This document shows positions 25,235 to 35,261 of a stretch of 64,000 bases of DNA, one piece after another. Within the stretch, counting starts at the first letter, position 1. Every line of letters begins with the position of its first letter. Origin of the DNA: Candidatus Zixiibacteriota bacterium. GTDB lineage: Bacteria; Zixibacteria; MSB-5A5; GN15; FEB-12. Made by a program: the position numbers and the translations under genes. A model generated the notes under the pieces. That model was given only the letters and a program-made list of their open reading frames with translations, was not told the DNA's origin and did no database searches. The stretch covers positions 80,449 to 144,448 of the forward strand of contig JBFMGC010000001.1 in assembly GCA_040752815.1 (NCBI GenBank), written 5' to 3'.

Positions 25235-28108
25235 CTACAAGCAGTCCGGCAGACCGAGGGTCTGTCCGGTAATAAAGAGATAGTCGATCAGGACCGTGAT
25301 ATCGCCAATCGTAACGTCATCACAGACAGCGCCAGGACCGCCCGACTGATTGATGTCGGCCTCCGTCATGCAGTTGAGGATACCGACACACGATCCGGTG
25401 ATAAACTTGGCGTCGATCATCGTGGTAACGTCGCCGATCGTCGGCTCGTCCTCGCCGCTCCCGTTGGCGTCGCCGACCCGGGCCACACAGCAGCCGATCG
25501 GGAAGGCCAACACGAACGGCGAGAGCGACGACGTCTCTCCGCAGATGACGTTGTTCAGAACATCCGGATATCCCACTACAGTAATATCCTCCCAGCCCGA
25601 CCCGGTGTAATGCTGCATGGTCAGCGCCTGCTCTTCCTCGGCTGACATACCCGCGTCGTCATAGTCGATGCACACCTGAATCAGGCCGGAGTATGCGGCG
25701 TCGGTAGAAATGTTGTAGGTAATCGGCGCGTCGGAAGGTACCACCTGAAAGCCGCCGGGACCGGTAGCGGTCGGGGTCATGGTCATGGCTGTACTGCCTC
25801 CCTCGTCAACCCCGTCAAACGTCACGCTTACGTCAGTGCCCAGTTGCACATTGACGTCATTACCTGGTGGTGTCGACTCCGAGAAAGAACAGACGTCGCC
25901 GACTCCGTCCTGGTCGGCGTCCTCCTGCCCGGGGTTGGCCGCCCAGATGCAGTTATCGCAGGCATCGCCTCGTCCATCACCATCGGCGTCTGCCTGATCC
26001 AGATTAGACACCGATGGACAGTTGTCATCGCCATCAGCGATGCCGTCCCCGTCGGCGTCCGCGCTCTTGGTCCACATGGCAATGTCCACCGAGACCTTGT
26101 CTCCTGCTGTTCCGAAGTTTCCCCCCGCACAAAGACGCCCAGCGTATGTGGCGAGCGCGTACACAGTTGCCCCATAATAGGATATTCCCGACCCGAGCGG
26201 CGTCCAGGTGCTGCCATCCCAGGCGGCGATCCCGTCATACTCGTGGCCCGCAAAGTCGGTATAATGGCCACCCGCGATCAGCTTTCCGGAATATACATCG
26301 AGAACAAGGGCTGAGGCTGGATCAGTTCCGGAGGTGAGCGTTGTCCAGGTGGAGCCGTCCCACGAGACAATGCCCACCGTCCCCGCGATGAGTTTGCCAT
26401 CGTAAGTAGTAAGTGAATAGACCGCTAAACCCCTGCCGGGCCCCAGGGCTGACCAGGATGAGCCGTCCCAGGCAGCTACGCGGGAGATTGGAATCCCACC
26501 AGCAGTTGTGAAATCACCACCGGCGATTAACAAGCCATTGTGGACGGTGAGTGCGTTGACCACCCAGTTCATACCTGCGCCCAGATTGTGCCAGGTAGAG
26601 CCGTCCCATTCAGCGATGAATCTGGCACTATCTCCGTCGGCGATTGTGAACCAGCCACCAGCTATTAGTTTACCGTCGTAGACCGTCAAAGCCTTAACTT
26701 CTTCATTCAATCCCGACCCTAAGGGTGACCATGAAGACCCATTCCAGGCAGCAATGCGGGTGCAGGGAGTGCCCCCTGCGGTGGTAAACCAGCCTGCGGC
26801 AATCAGATTCCCATTGAAAAGAGCCAGGGCGCCAACGCCCCCGTCCATCCCCGAACCTAAAGGAGACCATGAAGATCCATCCCACTGTGCGATGTTGTTC
26901 ACATTTTGGCCATCTGCGCTGCCAATCACACCGCCTGCAATCAGGTTGCCATTGTAAACAGTCAATGCATTAATACGGTCCCATCGCCCACTAAGCCCCA
27001 TACCCACAATGTCCCACGATACGTCATCCCATGCCGCGACGCCTGCGGCACGTACTCCGCCCGGGTTACCTGCCACTCCGAAACCACCCGCCACATACAA
27101 GCGGCCATTGTAGACGCCGGCGGACATAACGCCGTTGTCCACGCCACCGTCGAGGTCCGACCACGTTGCTCCATTCCAGGCCGCGACAAAACTGACAGTG
27201 TTTCCACCAGCGGTCGTGAAAATTCCAACCACTATCAGCCGACCGTTGTACTCTGTCAGATCCCAGACTAACGCGTTCACCCCTGAGCCCAGCGCCGACC
27301 AGGTTGATCCATTCCAGGCTGCGATATTGTTAACAGGCGATCCGCCCGCCGTGGAGATGGAACCGGCAACAATCAACTGGCTGTTGTAAACACGCAAAGC
27401 ATTCACTTGTGAGCCCGAAATTCCAGACCCCAGGGGCGACCAGGACACACCGTCCCACGACGCTATCTGGTTTGCGCTGACACCGCCTATCGTTGTGAAC
27501 CGTCCGCCTGCGACCAAAGTTGAATTATAAACTGCAAGGGACGTGACAATATTATCGGCGTCGGTTCCAAGGGGAGACCATGACGTCCCATCCCACGATG
27601 CGATGTACTTTACAGGTGAGCCATCCACCCCAGTGAAGTCACCTCCAACAATTAACTTCGAATCGAATACCGCGAGCGCAAATACCCCGCCACCCACCAC
27701 ACCCGTTCCCAAAGTCGACCAGGACGACCCGTTCCAGGCCGCGATGTTATTGGCCGGCATACCCGCTACGGAGGAGAATTGGCCTCCCACTATCAGGTCG
27801 CCGTTAAATTCCACAACTGCGTAAACCCAGTCTGACTCAACGTCCAGGCCGGAACCGAAGCTCGACCATTCGCTGCCATCCCACACAGCGAGACCATGCG
27901 TGAACGCCTCCCCGGCGATAGCCCGTGCCGAGCATCCGATGACAAGCTTGTTGTCATAAATAGTCATACCCGTGTAGGGGTACGATATGCCGGCCAAGCC
28001 AAACCCGCTCGCCCAGTAGATGTCATCGGGATCGCTGGCGGATGCCGGGGCGAACAGAGCGACTGTAAGTGTGACGAATAGAATCGAGAGAGCTAACGGC
28101 TGGCGCAT
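25235..28108 (-). CDS. Secreted beta-propeller-like repeat protein with thrombospondin-3 and dockerin-like C-terminus
   Basis: The 957-residue protein starts at ATG 28108, 6 bases after AGGAG. Two codons earlier another ATG touches that site and is less likely. Residues 1-23 are a signal peptide ending APASAS. The body holds thirteen repeats of about 50 residues built on IAAW[DN]G..W..LGSG and L.VYNGKLI.GG.FT.AGG, a kelch/propeller-like pattern. Next come calcium-binding thrombospondin type 3 repeats ([28 protein letters not shown]), an Ig-like stretch and a dockerin-like pair with [11 protein letters not shown] and [13 protein letters not shown], ending LGLPDCL. A surface or secreted role is likely, but no enzyme motif is visible. 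The last 85 residues closely match those of the 44.2-47.3 kb protein. Confidence 0.85.
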   Translation of the reverse strand: MRQPLALSILFVTLTVALFAPASASDPDDIYWASGFGLAGISYPYTGMTIYDNKLVIGCSARAIAGEAFTHGLAVWDGSEWSSFGSGLDVESDWVYAVVEFNGDLIVGGQFSSVAGMPANNIAAWNGSSWSTLGTGVVGGGVFALAVFDSKLIVGGDFTGVDGSPVKYIASWDGTSWSPLGTDADNIVTSLAVYNSTLVAGGRFTTIGGVSANQIASWDGVSWSPLGSGISGSQVNALRVYNSQLIVAGSISTAGGSPVNNIAAWNGSTWSALGSGVNALVWDLTEYNGRLIVVGIFTTAGGNTVSFVAAWNGATWSDLDGGVDNGVMSAGVYNGRLYVAGGFGVAGNPGGVRAAGVAAWDDVSWDIVGMGLSGRWDRINALTVYNGNLIAGGVIGSADGQNVNNIAQWDGSSWSPLGSGMDGGVGALALFNGNLIAAGWFTTAGGTPCTRIAAWNGSSWSPLGSGLNEEVKALTVYDGKLIAGGWFTIADGDSARFIAEWDGSTWHNLGAGMNWVVNALTVHNGLLIAGGDFTTAGGIPISRVAAWDGSSWSALGPGRGLAVYSLTTYDGKLIAGTVGIVSWDGSTWTTLTSGTDPASALVLDVYSGKLIAGGHYTDFAGHEYDGIAAWDGSTWTPLGSGISYYGATVYALATYAGRLCAGGNFGTAGDKVSVDIAMWTKSADADGDGIADGDDNCPSVSNLDQADADGDGRGDACDNCIWAANPGQEDADQDGVGDVCSFSESTPPGNDVNVQLGTDVSVTFDGVDEGGSTAMTMTPTATGPGGFQVVPSDAPITYNISTDAAYSGLIQVCIDYDDAGMSAEEEQALTMQHYTGSGWEDITVVGYPDVLNNVICGETSSLSPFVLAFPIGCCVARVGDANGSGEDEPTIGDVTTMIDAKFITGSCVGILNCMTEADINQSGGPGAVCDDVTIGDITVLIDYLFITGQTLGLPDCL

Positions 28109-28399
28109 AACCATCTCCTGTGCAGAATCGGTGTGTGATGCTATATCTAAGCGGCAACCGAACAGTGTGCGGTTGCCCGTTGTCGTCACGGAGTGATAGT
28201 GACCCTCAAGAGCGAACTGAGGCGATAGCCGAACAAGGCGTCGCCACAGACGACCCTTATGCGTCTGCCAGAAGATGCTGATGTAAATCCAGAAGCAGGA
28301 ACCAAGGTGCACGCGCGCAAGGGCGGAATGTTCATAAGCGTCAAACGTGCCGTAAAAGAGAGTTGTAATAAATAGCGTGATGCGTATCGAGATGTCGAT

Positions 28400-29194
28400 C
28401 TAATAATGCACTAAGACGATCAATTTTGTCAAGTTATTTTTTGTGAACATGACTGGTGCTGACGCAGTACCCGATTCGATAGATCGCAGGGCGGGAGGCA
28501 CCATCCGTTCGCGACAGCAATCGACCGACGGCAGCAGCTCTCCGCGGTAGCGCAGTTCGCGGTACGGACTGTCTTCGATCAGCGGCAGATCGTACTTCGC
28601 GGCGATCTGCAGTACGCGGTGGCGACGCTCCAATGACAGGTTTCTTCCGGAGGGATTCTGGAAGTCAGGGATCAGGTAAATGAATTTCGGGCGGCGGCCC
28701 TGTGCGATTAGTCGCTCGACCGTGCTTTCCAACTCTTCCGGAATGACACCCTCATCGTCCATCTCGACTCCGTGGAACTCTGCCCCGAACGCGCGGAAGG
28801 CCTGAATCGTGCCCACGTAGCTGGGCCGCTCGATGATTATGGGATCGCCCTGGTCAATGAATACCTTCGCCAGCAAATCCAGACCCTGCTGGGACGAAGC
28901 CACGACAAGCATATCTTGCGGCGCGGCAGGATCGCCTTGCCGGGCCATGAAAGCGGCCAGCTGCTTTTTGAGAAACGGCTCCCCCTCGGTGGGACTGTAT
29001 TGTAGCGCGAGATTGCCCCGCTCTCGCAACACCCTCGAAGCAGCATCTTCCACAGCCGCCAAAGGGAAGATCGAAGGGTCGGGCAGACCACCGGCAAAAG
29101 AGATGGCTCCGGGAAGACGGGTGAGCTTCAGAAGTTCGCGGATTTCGCTCCGCCTAAGGCGGGTACTCATGGTCGAGAATCTAATATCAGCCAT
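28400..29194 (-). pseudogene. Truncated PLP-dependent aminotransferase (class I/II, LysN-like)
   Basis: The first 225 residues or so match class I aminotransferases of the 2-aminoadipate/aromatic type: LPGAISFAGGLPDPSIFP, LQYSPTEGEP, IPDFQNPSGR (PLP-contact Asn) and LPLIEDSPYRELRYRG (Asp to the pyridine nitrogen). The family then needs an SxxK lysine that binds PLP and about 180 more residues. Here the frame turns into unrelated sequence after GELLPSVD, near base 28520, and stops at 28400. Without the lysine the product cannot be an aminotransferase. The start has AAAGGAAA upstream and looks intact. It is divergent from the MocR gene, which was probably its regulator. A deletion that also brought in the upstream region of the 25-28 kb gene would explain the break. 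Confidence 0.8.
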
Positions 29195-29272
29195 ATCTGG
29201 TCTCGGTTTCCTTTCGAGTCATTGCTTTTTTGTGTTGACTCTACACTCATATTACATTATCTATTGCATAGA

Positions 29273-29358
29273 TGTTACAATTTTGTTATCACTGTGACAA
29301 TAAACGTGACAGACACCGGTAACAACTGAAACTGAGATTCGTAGTTTTACGTAACAAT
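29273..29358. promoter_or_regulatory. Direct repeats in the divergent aminotransferase-mocR promoter region
   Basis: TGTTACAA at 29273 and TGTGACAA at 29293 are 20 bases apart. CGTGACAG at 29305, GGTAACAA at 29318 and CGTAACAA at 29350 are further variants in the same orientation. MocR regulators usually bind direct repeats between themselves and a divergent target, so these are the likely operators. TATAAC at 29365-29370 could be the -10 box for mocR. Confidence 0.45.
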
Positions 29359-29382
29359 ATGGCCTATAACGGATAAATTGTC

Positions 29383-30771
29383 ATGAATACAAACTGGGCA
29401 CCTGCGCTTGCGTCTCACGACGAACTTCTGTACCTGTCGATCGCTAAAGCGATAGCCGAGGATGTCGATAGGGGCAATCTCAAGCTTGGTGTGAGGCTCC
29501 CCACCCAGAGGGAGCTCGCCGACCGGCTCGGGGTAGCCCTCGGGACCGTCACCCGCGCCTATGCTGAGGCCGAAAGGCGGGGCCTGATACGAAGCGAGGG
29601 GCGTCGCGGAACGTTTGTCGGGCCGCCGATGAGCAGCCGGGCGGTGCTGACTGCCATTTCGAGCGCGTCGCCGCACGGTATCGACCTGAGCAAGAATCAT
29701 CCGTCGTACGCCCTTGATCCTGACCTTAGCTCCGCTCTGAAAATGATCGCGCGAGGTCCGCGAGTGGCCGAGTTGCTGCACTATCCTCCCGCGGCCGGCC
29801 TGATGCGGCACCGCCAGGCCGGAGCCGCCTGGCTCAACCGCATAGGAATTGAGGCGACTCCTGAATCAGTGTTCCTGACCACCGGCGCCCAGCATGCACT
29901 GGCGGTGATATTCTCCGCGGAAACCCGGCCGGGCGACATAATTGTCTCCGAGCGGTACACGTACCCCGGTGTGAGGGCTCTGGCCGAACAACTCGATCTC
30001 CAGATGGTGGCGGTGCCCAACGATGATCAGGGAATTCTGCCCGATGCGCTCGATACGGTCTGCCGCCAGCGGACGGTCAGACTGCTCTATTGCAATCCGT
30101 CGCTCAACAACCCGACCAACATCGTATATCCGCAGGCACGACGGGTCGAGATTGCCGCGGTGGCGGCTCGCCACGGGCTTATAGTCGTGGAGGATGAAAT
30201 CAACCGTCCGCTGCTAGTCGACCCACCGTCCACTCTGGCCGATGCGCTGCCGGAACAAACGTTTCTGGTGATATCGGCGTCGAAAGCGCTGGCGGCCGGC
30301 CTGCGAGTCGGCTTCGTGCGAGCGCCGTCGAAAGCCCACCAGCGTGTAATTGACAGCTTGAATGCCTCCTGCCTCGGCGCACCGCCGCTGATGGCAGAAC
30401 TGTTTACCAACTGGCTTGAGAATGGGACAATCGACCAGGTCATTTCAGAGCGCCGCGCCGAAACCGCCGCCCGACAGGAATTGGCCGCGGCCATGCTCAC
30501 CGGATTCAACCACCGGGGACATCCCAACAGCTACCACGTCTGGCTGGAGCTTCCCGAGGGCTGGAGCGGTTTGAAACTGGCGATGGAGGCCCAGGTGCGC
30601 GGCGTGCTGGTGACCCCGGCGGAGGCATTCGCGGTGGATCGCAAGTCGCCCACCGGTGCGGTCCGGTTGTCCCTTGTGGTTCCGCCCTCTGTCGACAGTC
30701 TCAAGACCGGACTGAAGACTGTGATCGGCCTCTTGCGCGGTGATGCCAGCCATCATCTGGCGACCGTGTAA
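29383..30771 (+). CDS. MocR-type GntR regulator with aminotransferase domain
   Basis: The 462-residue fusion has an N-terminal GntR winged helix (residues about 16-80, LPTQRELADRLGVALGTVTR) and a full class I aminotransferase domain. The PLP lysine is K301 in VISASKALAAGLRVG, and the Asp motif is VVEDEINRP. MocR proteins use the second domain as a sensor of PLP or an amino compound. The gene diverges from the truncated aminotransferase gene, with repeats between them. The regulator is intact although its apparent target is broken. The ATG has no good ribosome site, and a possible -10 box lies only 12 bases before it. Confidence 0.88.
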   Translation: MNTNWAPALASHDELLYLSIAKAIAEDVDRGNLKLGVRLPTQRELADRLGVALGTVTRAYAEAERRGLIRSEGRRGTFVGPPMSSRAVLTAISSASPHGIDLSKNHPSYALDPDLSSALKMIARGPRVAELLHYPPAAGLMRHRQAGAAWLNRIGIEATPESVFLTTGAQHALAVIFSAETRPGDIIVSERYTYPGVRALAEQLDLQMVAVPNDDQGILPDALDTVCRQRTVRLLYCNPSLNNPTNIVYPQARRVEIAAVAARHGLIVVEDEINRPLLVDPPSTLADALPEQTFLVISASKALAAGLRVGFVRAPSKAHQRVIDSLNASCLGAPPLMAELFTNWLENGTIDQVISERRAETAARQELAAAMLTGFNHRGHPNSYHVWLELPEGWSGLKLAMEAQVRGVLVTPAEAFAVDRKSPTGAVRLSLVVPPSVDSLKTGLKTVIGLLRGDASHHLATV

Positions 30772-30995
30772 GATGGAGCGCATCGGCATGTTACATCAGG
30801 TCTTCAGTCCACTCGATCACGCGTAGTTGGATCGAATGGGGGCAAGAACTGACGCAGCTGTTTTCAGCGTTTTTGAAGTAGTTCCGAACGAGCGGCCCTC
30901 GCCTTATCGCCCACAAAAAAACATGTCACCTCTGAGCCGTATCTGCGTATACTTGCGGATTAGATAATCATGATCGATGTACTCTGGGCTAGTGA

Positions 30996-32198
30996 ATGAA
31001 CCAACTCAATGCCGGCAGCAGTGACCTTTCGGCTCTAAAGATAGATCGCAACCGACAATCCGGCCCTCCCGGACGGTGGAAACGGTGGCTGCACCTGCTC
31101 TGGATCCTGTTGCCGATAGTTGTCTATCTGGGCTATCGGATCGCGATCAAGGAAGTCACTCCTGCCCTAAAAGTAAAAACCGATGTCGTGAGATTTCTGT
31201 CAGGCTCCGATGCCGCCGTGGAGCTGGTCGCCACGGGCTACGTGGTAGCGCAGGTAAAAGCCGATGTATCGGCCAAAGCCACCGGACTCCTCAAACGTAT
31301 ATATGTTGAAGAGGGTGATTCGGTCTTGTCCGGTCAGGTGCTGGCCGAGCTTGACAATCAGGATTTGGTTGCAGCGGTCGACCTGGCTCGCGCCAATCTG
31401 AAGCAGGCGCAGGCGGATTCCATCACCGCCGAGCTCAACTACAATCGCCAGCGTGACCTTCGCGCCAAAGGGTTAACCTCGGATGAGCTGCTCGAAAACG
31501 CGGTGGCCGGATATCACAAAGCGATGGCGGGTGTCGACGCCATGAAGGCCAATTTGCGGGCGGCCGAAGTCGCGTATGAAAACAGCATCATTCGCGCGCC
31601 CTTCAAGGGTACGATCCTTACCAAGCAGGCGGATATCGGCGAGATGGTGGCGCCGCTGGCCGCCGGGGTATCGTCGCGCGGGGCGGTAGTAACCATGGCC
31701 GACATGACCTCGCTGGAGGTGGAAGCTGATGTCTCCGAGTCGAACATCCAGAAAGTGATTGTAGGACAGCCGTGCGAGATCGTTCTTGACGCCTACCCGC
31801 AGGTCAGGTACGAGGGCCGGGTCAAGAAGATCATTCCCACGGCCGATCGCACCCGGGCCACGGTGCTGACCAAAGTGTCGTTTGACAAAATCGACAGCCG
31901 GGTGCTGCCGGAAATGTCGGCCAGGGTCAATTTTCTGCTGGTCAAAAGTGACTCCTCGGAGGCCCCGCCGACTTCGGCACTGGTGGCAAGCAGCGACGCA
32001 GTAACCCAGCGCGATGGACAGGCAGTCGTGTTTCGTGCCCAGGAGGGGTACGCGCGAAAGGCGATCGTTGTTGTCGGGCGGCAGCTCGGTAATGTGCGGG
32101 AGATTATCAGCGGCCTCTCTGCGGGAGACCGAGTGATCCTATCGCCCCCGGGTGGACTCAAGGATGGGGACAAAATAGAAGAAGTTCCGCAACTCTAA
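30996..32198 (+). CDS. Periplasmic adaptor of an ABC efflux system (HlyD/MacA family)
   Basis: The 400-residue protein has one N-terminal helix (LHLLWILLPIVVYLGY), a lipoyl-like half (ATGLLKRIYVEEGDSVLSGQ), a coiled-coil hairpin (about residues 125-195) and the second lipoyl half (IIRAPFKGTILTKQADIGE), followed by beta-barrel and proximal domains. This is the membrane-fusion order of MacA and DevB. It would link the ABC permeases encoded downstream to an outer-membrane channel. No TolC-like gene is in the window. The ATPase gene follows 14 bases later. Upstream are 224 bases without a gene. Confidence 0.88.
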   Translation: MNQLNAGSSDLSALKIDRNRQSGPPGRWKRWLHLLWILLPIVVYLGYRIAIKEVTPALKVKTDVVRFLSGSDAAVELVATGYVVAQVKADVSAKATGLLKRIYVEEGDSVLSGQVLAELDNQDLVAAVDLARANLKQAQADSITAELNYNRQRDLRAKGLTSDELLENAVAGYHKAMAGVDAMKANLRAAEVAYENSIIRAPFKGTILTKQADIGEMVAPLAAGVSSRGAVVTMADMTSLEVEADVSESNIQKVIVGQPCEIVLDAYPQVRYEGRVKKIIPTADRTRATVLTKVSFDKIDSRVLPEMSARVNFLLVKSDSSEAPPTSALVASSDAVTQRDGQAVVFRAQEGYARKAIVVVGRQLGNVREIISGLSAGDRVILSPPGGLKDGDKIEEVPQL

Positions 32199-32212
32199 TT
32201 GGGATTGAACCG

Positions 32213-32887
32213 ATGAGCGCACCTATTGTCCAAATTCAGGGCCTTTTCAAGTCGTATTACCGTGGGTCTCTTGAAATACCGGTTCTGCACAACATCAACC
32301 TGGATATCCCGCAGGGGCAGTTTGTTACCCTCATGGGGCCATCGGGGTCGGGGAAAACCACCCTGCTCAACCTGATCGCGGGTATAGACAAGCCGACCGC
32401 CGGCAGTCTCGCGGTCGCGGGCGAGGATGTCACTCGCCTCAGTGAGGGCGCTCTGGCCAAATGGCGAGCGCGCCATATCGGGTTCATCTTTCAGTTCTAC
32501 AACCTGCTGCCCGTCCTGACGGCGTTCGAAAATGTGGAGCTTCCGCTCTTGTTGACCAGTCTCTCGCGCAAAGCACGGCGCGAACATGTGGAAACGGCGC
32601 TATCGATTGTCGGCCTATCCGACAGAATGAAACATTATCCCCGCCAGCTCTCGGGCGGTCAGGAGCAGCGGGTGGCGATTGCGCGGGCGATCGTCTCGGA
32701 CCCCACCCTGCTTCTGGCCGATGAGCCGACCGGTGATCTGGATAAAACCTCGGCGGAAGAAATCTTGACCCTGGTCACGCGCCTGAACAAGGAGTTCGGC
32801 AAGACCATTGTGATGGTCACTCACGATCAGCGAGCCGCCGAAAAAGCCACCGTGATCCGGCATCTCGACAAAGGGGAACTTCAGTAA
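32213..32887 (+). CDS. ABC transporter ATPase (MacB/LolD type)
   Basis: The 224-residue ATPase has Walker [10 protein letters not shown] (residues about 42-50), Q-loop in [16 protein letters not shown], signature [14 protein letters not shown] and Walker [13 protein letters not shown], then the switch His in VTHDQ. The [15 protein letters not shown] stretch is typical of the LolD/MacB branch, which works with FtsX-like permeases. Its stop (32885-32887) overlaps the first base of the next start. It powers the efflux or lipoprotein-type machine formed with the adaptor and two permeases. Confidence 0.94.
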   Translation: MSAPIVQIQGLFKSYYRGSLEIPVLHNINLDIPQGQFVTLMGPSGSGKTTLLNLIAGIDKPTAGSLAVAGEDVTRLSEGALAKWRARHIGFIFQFYNLLPVLTAFENVELPLLLTSLSRKARREHVETALSIVGLSDRMKHYPRQLSGGQEQRVAIARAIVSDPTLLLADEPTGDLDKTSAEEILTLVTRLNKEFGKTIVMVTHDQRAAEKATVIRHLDKGELQ

Positions 32888-34044
32888 TGAAAGTTCTCAA
32901 GCTGATCTGGAAAAATGCCGGACGCCACAAGCTCCGGTCTGTGTTGACCGTGCTTGGTCTCGCCCTGGCAGTGATGGCGTTCGGGCTGATACGGACGTTT
33001 ATCGACGCCTGGTACGCCGGAGCCCGGGCCGCCGCTCCGGATCGATTGGTCACTCGTCACGCAGTTTCGATTATCTTCACTCTCCCTATCGCCTATCGTG
33101 AGCAGATTTTACAGGTGCCCGGCGTGAAGGACATCACCTACGGTACCTGGTTCGGCGGCATCTATGTCGATCCGAAGAACTTCTTCCCTCAGTTCGCGGT
33201 TGAGCCGGAGTCGTTCTTCCGCGTGTACCCGGAATATGTCGTGCCGCCCGACCAGATGCAGGAATTCCTGCAGGATCGCCGCGGCGTGATTGTCGGGCAG
33301 AGCCTGGTAGATCGTTTCGGCTGGAAGGTCGGCGATCCCATATCCCTGATCGGAACCATATACCCCGGCGACTGGCAGTTTGTAATCAGGGGTGTTTACT
33401 ATGGTGAGAATCCTGATATCGACGAGACCGCTTTCATATTCCACTTTACCTACCTCGACGAGCGCATGAGGCAGGAGACACCTGGCCGAGCGGGCCAGAT
33501 AGGCTGGTACATTCTCAGGATCGATGATCCCTCGCGCTCCGCCGAAATCGGCGCCAGGGTCGATTCCCGCTATGACAATTCCTGGGCCGAAACCAAGACT
33601 GAAACGGAAAAAGAATTCGCCATGACGTTTATCCAGATGAGCGAGGCGATTATCATCGGGCTGCGGATTGTCTCCTACCTGATAATTGGCGTGATCTTCC
33701 TCGTGCTGGCCAACACGATGGCCATGACCGCCCGCGAGCGGGTTTCGGAAAACGCCTTCATGCGTACGCTCGGGTTCCGTGGCTACCATTTGACCGGCCT
33801 TATCCTGGGTGAGTCGATTGTCATAGCCCTGATGGGCGGTTTGGTTGGTTCAGTGCTGCTATATCTGGTGGGTACCGGCGCCGGCATCGCCCTTAGCCAG
33901 TTCTTCCCCGGCTTCGCGGTTACTCTGCCGACCTATCTCGGCTCCGTGCTGGCAGCGCTTGTAATCGGCATTGCCGCCTCGATATTCCCGGTTACTCGCG
34001 CCCTGCGAGTGAATATCGTCGACGGCCTGCGTGTGGTGGATTGA
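32887..34044 (+). CDS. FtsX/MacB-type ABC permease
   Basis: The 385-residue protein has an N-terminal helix (LRSVLTVLGLALAVMAFGLI), a large periplasmic domain and three C-terminal helices with the FtsX motif (RERVSENAFMRTLGFRGYHL). MacB-type permeases do not carry substrate through the membrane but drive it mechanically through the adaptor. The ATG shares a base with the ATPase stop. A paralogue follows, so the transporter is probably a heterodimer. Confidence 0.9.
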   Translation: MKVLKLIWKNAGRHKLRSVLTVLGLALAVMAFGLIRTFIDAWYAGARAAAPDRLVTRHAVSIIFTLPIAYREQILQVPGVKDITYGTWFGGIYVDPKNFFPQFAVEPESFFRVYPEYVVPPDQMQEFLQDRRGVIVGQSLVDRFGWKVGDPISLIGTIYPGDWQFVIRGVYYGENPDIDETAFIFHFTYLDERMRQETPGRAGQIGWYILRIDDPSRSAEIGARVDSRYDNSWAETKTETEKEFAMTFIQMSEAIIIGLRIVSYLIIGVIFLVLANTMAMTARERVSENAFMRTLGFRGYHLTGLILGESIVIALMGGLVGSVLLYLVGTGAGIALSQFFPGFAVTLPTYLGSVLAALVIGIAASIFPVTRALRVNIVDGLRVVD

Positions 34045-34064
34045 GTAGTCACACAGGAAAGACA

Positions 34065-35225
34065 ATGATCCCTCCGAGTTATGCCATAAGAAATATCGCG
34101 AAGCGGAAGATAACTTCCACGCTGACCATCCTCGGCATCAGCCTCGTGGTATTTGTCTTCGCCGGCTCGCTCATGCTGTCAAACGGCCTGCATGAGACGC
34201 TGGTTGCAACCGGGCATCCGGCCAACGTGACGGTCATCCGCAGGGCGTCGCAAACCGAGGTGCAATCCATCATCAACTTTGACCAGGCACAGGTCGTAAA
34301 GAGCGCGCCGGAAATGTCACGCGACGAGAACGGCAATCCCTATCTGGCCAACGAAGTGTACGTTCTGATAAGTTTGCCCAAACGGGCCACCGGCGATGAG
34401 GCAAACATCGTTGTGCGCGGGGTGAATGATATGTCCATGGCGCTGCGCCCCAACGTGAAACTGATCGAGGGACGGATGTGGCAAGACCCCGGCTCCGAGA
34501 TCATTGCCGGCAGATCGGCGTCGGAGCGTTATCAGGGCTGCGGAATCGGCGAGAAGGTGCGATTCGGCGCTCGCGATTGGACGGTAGTGGGGCTCTTCGA
34601 TGCCGGCGGCACCGGCTACGAATCGGAAATCTGGTGCGACATCATACAGGCCTCCGACGCATTTCGCCGTCCTGTCTATTCCTCGCTGACGCTGCGTTTG
34701 GCCGATACAAGCCAGTTCGATTCGTTCAAGGCCAGGATCGAGAATGATCCGCGGCTGCCCCTGGACGTTAAGCGCGAGAAGGACTACTACGCTTCCCAGT
34801 CCCGCACGATCAGCACTTTCATCAACGTTGCCGGCACGGTGATCAGCTTCATATTCAGCCTCGGGGCGATTGTGGGTGCGATGATAACGATGTACGCCGC
34901 GGTCGCCAATCGCACCAAGGAGATCGGTACCCTCCGTGCGCTCGGATTCAGCCGCTTCAGTGTGCTGACCGTATTCTTGTTCGAAGCGTTGATTATATCA
35001 CTCACCGGTGGATTGGTGGGTGTAGCGGCCGCTTATTTCCTGAACTTCCTGCAGATTTCGACTACCAACTGGGATACGTTTTCAGAACTCGCCTTCAATT
35101 TCCGCTTGTCATCATCGATCCTGATCCAGGCCCTGATATTTTCGCTCGTCATGGGTCTGCTCGGCGGCTTTCTGCCCGCCGTGCGGGCATCACGGCTGCG
35201 CATCGTGGAATCGTTGCGGGCGTGA
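34065..35225 (+). CDS. Second FtsX/MacB-type ABC permease
   Basis: The 386-residue paralogue of the preceding permease starts with ATG 34065 after AGGAAAG. An in-frame TTG at 34041, overlapping the previous stop, is a weaker choice. It has the N-terminal helix (ITSTLTILGISLVVFVFAGS), a periplasmic domain and three C-terminal helices with RTKEIGTLRALGFSRFSVL, the FtsX signature. It ends the four-gene adaptor-ATPase-permease-permease operon. The substrate is unknown. Confidence 0.9.
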   Translation: MIPPSYAIRNIAKRKITSTLTILGISLVVFVFAGSLMLSNGLHETLVATGHPANVTVIRRASQTEVQSIINFDQAQVVKSAPEMSRDENGNPYLANEVYVLISLPKRATGDEANIVVRGVNDMSMALRPNVKLIEGRMWQDPGSEIIAGRSASERYQGCGIGEKVRFGARDWTVVGLFDAGGTGYESEIWCDIIQASDAFRRPVYSSLTLRLADTSQFDSFKARIENDPRLPLDVKREKDYYASQSRTISTFINVAGTVISFIFSLGAIVGAMITMYAAVANRTKEIGTLRALGFSRFSVLTVFLFEALIISLTGGLVGVAAAYFLNFLQISTTNWDTFSELAFNFRLSSSILIQALIFSLVMGLLGGFLPAVRASRLRIVESLRA

Positions 35226-35242
35226 CGGCGCAGGGGAATCGA

Positions 35243-35260
35243 TGTAGCGCGGCAGCTACA
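35243..35260. terminator. Hairpin between convergent permease and tyrA
   Basis: TGTAGC at 35243-35248 pairs with GCTACA at 35255-35260 around a 6-base loop, inside the 36-base gap between the ends of the efflux operon and the aromatic operon. No T-run follows. A shared bidirectional terminator is plausible from position only. Confidence 0.35.
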
Positions 35261-35261
35261 A

